Of a stretch of 10,137 nt of DNA, positions 6,765 to 10,137 are shown in pieces. The stretch is taken from positions 1 to 10,137 of the forward strand of contig JAUVPO010000042.1 of the NCBI GenBank assembly GCA_030598625.1. The letters run 5' to 3'. A program made the position numbers and the translations under genes. The notes under the pieces were generated by a model. The model did no database searches. It worked only from the letters and a program-made list of their open reading frames with translations, and was not told where the DNA came from. The DNA comes from Deferribacteres bacterium. Its GTDB lineage: Bacteria; Nitrospirota; Thermodesulfovibrionia; UBA6902. Each line of letters starts with the position of its first letter. Position 1 is the first letter of the stretch.

Positions 6765-6980
6765 CTACACCCCTCAGGAACCTCCGTAACCTACAGTAAT
6801 ATTATCACCTTCAACAATAACGGGAACTCGCCGGTCACCCCCGGAATATTTGAGCATCTCATCCATTCTTGTTTTGTCCGCTTTAACATCATAGTAAACC
6901 GCATTATCTTTATGGTCCAACCTGGCCTTGTCCGTATAAGGTCAACCGGCCTTCCCGTAAATAATAACCTTTTCTGCCAT
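6765..6980 (-). CDS. Uxx-star family glutaredoxin-like selenoprotein with two in-frame UGA (Sec) codons
   Basis: Reading both TGA codons as selenocysteine gives 71 residues. It begins MAEKVIIYGKAG, then Sec13-P-Y-T, continues through DVKAD and a glutaredoxin-like VPVIVEGDNITVGYGGS (52-68), and ends Sec69-G-V-stop. The TGA codons are at 6944-6942 and 6776-6774; the final stop is TAG. The fold signature is a thioredoxin/glutaredoxin strand, a redox-active U/C-P-Y-T turn in place of CPYC, and a cis-Pro (VPV). The C-terminal U-x-x-stop matches what I recall as the Uxx-star family; the substrate is not established, and a thiol/selenol oxidoreductase role in the cytoplasm is inferred. A GGAGG site lies 7 nt before ATG. 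An extended -10 promoter and a terminator make it a likely single-gene unit. Each UGA has a bSECIS hairpin at the same distance. Unbroken family-like sequence on both sides of the first UGA argues against a pseudogene. Confidence 0.88.
6914..6927 (-). promoter_or_regulatory. bSECIS element for the first UGA (Sec13)
   Basis: Within the coding region, GGCCA (6927-6923) pairs with TGG-A-CC (6919-6914; A bulged) around the loop GGT. The loop begins with G, 20 nt after the TGA at 6944-6942. The CAGGT...TGG top resembles the E. coli fdhF SECIS apex (CAGGUCUG). The stem is short but meets the bacterial consensus for SelB-directed Sec insertion. Confidence 0.65.
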
Positions 6981-7008
6981 AACAGCACCTCCACTCTAAG
7001 ATAAACCC

Positions 7009-7039
7009 ATTATAACAGAAGGACGGTCCAATCAGGCAA
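7009..7039 (-). promoter_or_regulatory. Extended -10 promoter of the selenoprotein gene
   Basis: On the minus strand TGT-TATAAT (7017-7009) is a perfect -10 hexamer with the TGn extension. A partial -35, TTGCCT (7039-7034), lies 19 nt upstream. Transcription would start near 7002, leaving a leader of about 22 nt containing the GGAGG site. This reads as a sigma70 promoter. Confidence 0.6.
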
Positions 7040-7040
7040 A

Positions 7041-7070
7041 TTGCATTTCAACAATTCCCTGTGTGATAAT
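7041..7070 (+). promoter_or_regulatory. Candidate promoter of the radical SAM gene, spaced for a leaderless mRNA
   Basis: TGT-GATAAT (7062-7070) is an extended -10, with a partial -35 TTGCAT at 7041-7046 (18-nt spacer). The -10 ends 5 nt before the ATG at 7076, so transcription would start at or next to that ATG. No ribosome binding site is visible, which agrees with leaderless translation. This promoter and the divergent selenoprotein promoter share a 60-nt region. Confidence 0.42.
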
Positions 7071-7075
7071 GAACC

Positions 7076-9583
7076 ATGTCTTTGAATTTCGCACAATTCA
7101 GGAAACCGAGCAGATATATCGGCAATGAAATCAATATGATTCGTAAAGACGGAAACGTAAAAGTGGCCCTCTGTTTCCCGGACACATACGAAATCGGTAT
7201 GTCTCATCTGGGACTTAAAATACTCTATGCAATAATTAACGGAATCCCTTATGCCTCTGCCGAAAGAGTTTTTGCGCCCTGGATAGATTTTGAATCATAT
7301 CTCAGGCAAAAAAAGCTTTCTCTTGAATCACTTGAAAACAAACGTCCTTTAAATGATTTTGATATAGTAGGTTTCACCTTGCAGTATGAACTCTCTTATA
7401 CAAATGTTCTAAACATGCTGGATTTAGGAAAAATCCCAATAAGAACTAAAGACAGGGAAAACAGTTATCCACTAATAATCGCAGGCGGCCCATGTGCAGT
7501 AAATCCCCTTCCTTTGGCCCCTTTTATAGACGCCTTTGTCATTGGTGACGGAGAAGAAGTTATAATAGATATCCTGGATACTTATAAAAAATTCCGGATT
7601 CCAACTCCCGGATTCCAGACAAAAGAAACCTTACTAAAGGCATTATCGCAGGTAGAAGGGGTTTATATTCCGAAAGTCCATGATGCCGGCAAACAAAAGA
7701 TCAAAAGAAGAATTGTTGAAGACATTGATAAAGCGCCTTTCCCGGATACGCCCGTAGTGCCGTTTGCCTCAATTGTTCATGACCGGACGGCAATTGAGAT
7801 ATCAAGAGGGTGTACAAGGGGATGTCGCTTCTGTCAGGCAGGAATGATTTACAGGCCGTTGCGGGAGAGGTCCCCTGAAACCATCCAATATCTTGGGCAA
7901 AAATCCATTTCAACTACAGGCCACGAAGAAATCTCTTTCACTTCACTCAGCGCAGGAGATTACGGCAATCTCTTGCCCTTGATCAAGAATTTTAAAAAAC
8001 AATGCTCAAACTCTCACACTTCAATTTCGCTTCCATCATTACGAGTAGGATCAATAAGCAGGGACATCCTTAGAGCAATAAAATCCGTAAGAAAAACAGG
8101 ATGTACAATTGCGCCTGAAGCGGGCACAAAAAAACTTCGTGACATTATAAACAAAGACCTTACAGATAAAGAGTATGAAGAGACACTGGAAAAACTTTTC
8201 ACTGAAGGATGGAAGAATGTTAAGCTTTACTTCATGATCGGACTGCCTGCGGAAACCATGACCGATATTGACGGATTAATAGACATGGCCGTGAAGGCAT
8301 TAAAAAAAGGCAGGGGAATAACAGGCAGACGTGTAAATATCAATGTAGGCATTTCCCCCTTTGTTCCAAAAACGCATACCCCGTTTCAGTGGGTGGGTCA
8401 AAACAACTTGGGAGAATTAAGACAAAAACAGGATTACATTAAAAAAGCATTTAAGAAAAACGGCATCAACTTTAAAGGCCAGCATGTTGAGCACAGCCTT
8501 CTTGAAGCGGTATTTTCAAGGGCCGATAAAAAGTGTGCCGTTTTGCTGGAAAATGCCTGGAAACTGGGGTGCCGCTTTGACGGATGGGCTGAACTGTTTA
8601 ATTTTGACAACTGGCTGATGGCAGCTCAAAAAACAGGTATTAACCTGTATGATTATGCATCCCGAACGTTTGACCCGGATACGGAACTGCCATGGGATTT
8701 TATAGATACAGGGATAAACAAAAACTTTCTGAAATCGGAATACCACAAGGCATTTCAGGGAGAACCCACGCCGGATTGCAGAGACGTCTGTCATGGTTGC
8801 GGTCTTGAATGCAACAGCAATGGACTAAACTCAGGGCAACAATCCCGGAGACCGGATTCCTGGTTTCGGGGCCCGGGTTCCATTACAAAGGAAGGACCAG
8901 CTGCCATCTCCATATCAAAGATCACTATGCTGAACAAACTCAGGGTAAAGTTTTCAAAAACAGGGGAAATGCGCTATCTTTCACACCATGAATTAATGAG
9001 AGCCATATTAAGGGCAATAAGGAGAGCAAATATCCAGGTTGCATATTCTGCAGGATTTCATCCTCACCCTAAAATCTCCTTCGGTCCTGCCCTTGCAGCA
9101 GGTGTTGAGGGATTAAACGAGTACTTTGATATTGAAACGTCAACCCGTACAATCCCATCTGACTTTCTGGAAAGATTAAATACCGAGTTTCCTGACGGGC
9201 TTAATGCAATTACCGCAGTTCCAATCCCGAGAAACGGGAAGTCTCTGGTCGATCTTTTCCCCCGTTACAAATATGAAATACTTATTGATAACATATCGGA
9301 AAAACAAATAAATTCTTTTATGGGTCGACAAAGCCACATGGTCCCGAGAGATAAAAAGACAGTTGATATAAGACCCATGGTGGAAAAGGCGGAGATAAAC
9401 GGCAACAGACTATATCTCGATCTTACCGATACTGCTACGGTTAAGACAAGGTTGTATGAAGTTTTAAAAGAACTTCTCCAGAAATCAACAGAGGAGATAG
9501 AGACTGCGGAAATAAAAAGAATCGGTCTTTATGGTTATAATAGTGTTGATCGTATCGCTGCAACAGGAAACGTAAACACTTAA
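7076..9583 (+). CDS. Radical SAM protein fused to a DUF2344 domain (TIGR03960-TIGR03936 type)
   Basis: This is an 835-residue cytoplasmic fusion. Residues 1 to about 200 form a B12-binding-like Rossmann region (KVALCFPDTYEIGMSHLGL, IIAGGPCAVNPLPL), but without a visible DxHxxG cobalamin motif. The radical SAM core follows, with SRGCTRGCRFCQAG carrying the [4Fe-4S] cysteines Cys246, Cys250 and Cys253. A Cys cluster at 572, 575 and 579 (CHGCGLEC) could bind a metal. From about Met618 the sequence is the radical-SAM-associated DUF2344 domain (LRVKFSKTGEMRYLSHHELMR ... GFHPHPKISFGPALAAG). In many bacteria that domain is a separate adjacent gene; here the two are joined in frame. The pair is typically found next to RNase E/G, as here, but the modified substrate is unknown, with RNA modification or maturation only a guess. 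The start is ATG at 7076, since an in-frame stop at 7070 excludes anything earlier; there is no ribosome binding site. Confidence 0.9.
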   Translation: MSLNFAQFRKPSRYIGNEINMIRKDGNVKVALCFPDTYEIGMSHLGLKILYAIINGIPYASAERVFAPWIDFESYLRQKKLSLESLENKRPLNDFDIVGFTLQYELSYTNVLNMLDLGKIPIRTKDRENSYPLIIAGGPCAVNPLPLAPFIDAFVIGDGEEVIIDILDTYKKFRIPTPGFQTKETLLKALSQVEGVYIPKVHDAGKQKIKRRIVEDIDKAPFPDTPVVPFASIVHDRTAIEISRGCTRGCRFCQAGMIYRPLRERSPETIQYLGQKSISTTGHEEISFTSLSAGDYGNLLPLIKNFKKQCSNSHTSISLPSLRVGSISRDILRAIKSVRKTGCTIAPEAGTKKLRDIINKDLTDKEYEETLEKLFTEGWKNVKLYFMIGLPAETMTDIDGLIDMAVKALKKGRGITGRRVNINVGISPFVPKTHTPFQWVGQNNLGELRQKQDYIKKAFKKNGINFKGQHVEHSLLEAVFSRADKKCAVLLENAWKLGCRFDGWAELFNFDNWLMAAQKTGINLYDYASRTFDPDTELPWDFIDTGINKNFLKSEYHKAFQGEPTPDCRDVCHGCGLECNSNGLNSGQQSRRPDSWFRGPGSITKEGPAAISISKITMLNKLRVKFSKTGEMRYLSHHELMRAILRAIRRANIQVAYSAGFHPHPKISFGPALAAGVEGLNEYFDIETSTRTIPSDFLERLNTEFPDGLNAITAVPIPRNGKSLVDLFPRYKYEILIDNISEKQINSFMGRQSHMVPRDKKTVDIRPMVEKAEINGNRLYLDLTDTATVKTRLYEVLKELLQKSTEEIETAEIKRIGLYGYNSVDRIAATGNVNT

Positions 9584-9610
9584 TTACAGTCAGAGAGCGC
9601 AGAGGTTTTT

Positions 9611-9638
9611 TTGACAAGAAATCACTTCTGTGTTTTAT
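9611..9638 (+). promoter_or_regulatory. Candidate promoter of the RNase G/E gene
   Basis: TTGACA (9611-9616) is a perfect -35 hexamer. Sixteen bases later TTTTAT (9633-9638) matches 4 of 6 bases of the -10 consensus and is preceded by TG (9631-9632). It lies in the 70-nt gap between the radical SAM stop and the RNase start, so the RNase gene may have its own promoter in addition to read-through. Confidence 0.38.
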
Positions 9639-9653
9639 GCAAGTTATAAAGGT

Positions 9654-10137
9654 ATGGCCGGGAAAATAATAATTAACATAACTCCTGAACAAACCAGGGT
9701 AGCATTACTGGAAACCAATACGCAGCTTTCCGAGCTGTACATTGAAAGGAAAAAAGACACGAGTCTTGTAGGCAATGTCTATAAAGGCAGGGTCGTCAAA
9801 ATCTTGCCGGGCATGCAGTCTGCATTTGTGGACATTGGACTTGAAAAGGCGGCATTTCTTCACGCCGCTGATGTGCTTTCAGGTTTTGATTATTCCATTT
9901 TCGGAGAAGATTTGGAGGAAACCGTTCCTCTTAACCTTCCGATTGAAGACCTGCTGCAGGAAAGGGAAAAGATATTTGTTCAGGTCTCCAAGGATTCAAT
10001 CGGTTCCAAAGGAGCGAGGGTTACATCTCAAATTACTCTTCCCGGAAGGTACCTTGTATTAATGCCTGGTGTTGAGCTTGTCGGTATTTCAAGAAAGATC
10101 CTTAATGAAACCGAACGGACAAGGCTGAAAAATCTAA
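9654..10137 (+). CDS. rng: Ribonuclease G/E family protein (3' end outside window)
   Basis: The first 161 residues of an RNase E/G-type endoribonuclease are present; the frame is open at the right edge. The typical opening KIIINITPEQTRVALLE leads into an S1 RNA-binding domain (about 37-124) with GNVYKGRVVKILPGMQSAFVDIG and AAFLHAADV. The S1 fold is interrupted by an acidic insertion at about 75-102. The family block GSKGARVTSQITLPGRYLVLMP follows (residues 117-138). The catalytic Asp pair and the zinc-link cysteines would lie beyond the window, so RNase G versus RNase E cannot be settled; a short N-terminus and the radical SAM neighbour favour G. These enzymes cut single-stranded AU-rich RNA and mature 16S rRNA. 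ATG 9654 matches the family start; a GTG eight codons earlier (9630) is in frame. The ribosome binding site is poor (AAAGG almost touching ATG). Confidence 0.9.
   Translation, partial: MAGKIIINITPEQTRVALLETNTQLSELYIERKKDTSLVGNVYKGRVVKILPGMQSAFVDIGLEKAAFLHAADVLSGFDYSIFGEDLEETVPLNLPIEDLLQEREKIFVQVSKDSIGSKGARVTSQITLPGRYLVLMPGVELVGISRKILNETERTRLKNL

Noticed and set aside
6765..6980. Interpretation as a pseudogene with two nonsense mutations
   Set aside because: Both stops are TGA and never TAA or TAG, both sit where family members carry U or C, and both are followed by SECIS hairpins at equal distance; promoter and ribosome binding site are intact.
6791..6994. Minus-strand 67-codon open frame overlapping the selenoprotein
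   Set aside because: It lies in a different frame, has no sensible protein pattern, and is a shadow of the Sec-decoded gene.
6699..7004. Plus-strand 101-codon open frame
   Set aside because: It is antisense to the selenoprotein gene, its start is at a non-standard position without a ribosome binding site, and its composition is not protein-like.
9775..10062. Plus-strand 95-codon frame near the right edge
   Set aside because: It is out of frame with the RNase G/E gene, whose sequence clearly matches the family in another frame.

Overview
The window looks like a chromosomal segment of a moderately AT-rich, Gram-negative-type anaerobe. The most likely source is a deltaproteobacterium (Desulfobacterota) or a relative such as Nitrospirota. 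This placement is inferred from gene content: a selenocysteine-containing Uxx-star glutaredoxin-like protein, a long radical SAM/DUF2344 fusion followed by an RNase E/G gene, a HisKA_2-type response-regulator/kinase hybrid, a CspA-type cold shock protein and a 6S RNA. No transposase, integrase, CRISPR array, tRNA or rRNA gene was seen.

Layout. At the left edge (2-1021, +) is the C-terminal part of a receiver-histidine kinase. A 6S RNA (about 1162-1327, +) follows and ends 12 nt from the 3' end of a convergent CBS-pair gene. From about 1340 to 6980 every gene is on the minus strand. In transcription order these are a selenoprotein (6980-6765), a cold shock protein (6571-6368), a secreted two-module OB-fold-like protein (6142-5393), a 747-residue dynamin-type GTPase (5201-2958), an unrecognised 53-residue protein (2815-2654), a PsiE-like four-helix membrane protein (2398-1958) and the CBS-pair protein (1798-1340). 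The gaps between them are 120-190 nt and two terminator-like hairpins flank the cold shock gene, so they are probably separate short units rather than one operon. From 7076 the plus strand carries the radical SAM fusion gene and then the start of an RNase G/E gene that runs off the right edge.

The main discovery is the selenoprotein at 6765-6980. Conventional reading breaks it at two in-frame TGA codons. Decoding both as selenocysteine gives a 71-residue glutaredoxin-like protein with a G-U-P-Y-T redox site and a C-terminal U-G-V-stop. Each TGA is followed by a stem-loop whose apical loop starts with G exactly 20 nt downstream, as expected of bacterial SECIS elements. The gene has its own extended -10 promoter, a good ribosome binding site and a terminator-like hairpin, so it appears to be a free-standing unit. 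It is divergent from the radical SAM gene, whose own candidate promoter is so close to the ATG that a leaderless mRNA is predicted.

Other points of note are the 6S RNA, the small GTG-start gene behind the GTPase, and a nested AT-rich hairpin with repeated TATACG half-sites in front of the PsiE-like gene. All family assignments come from recognising sequence patterns; no database search was possible.
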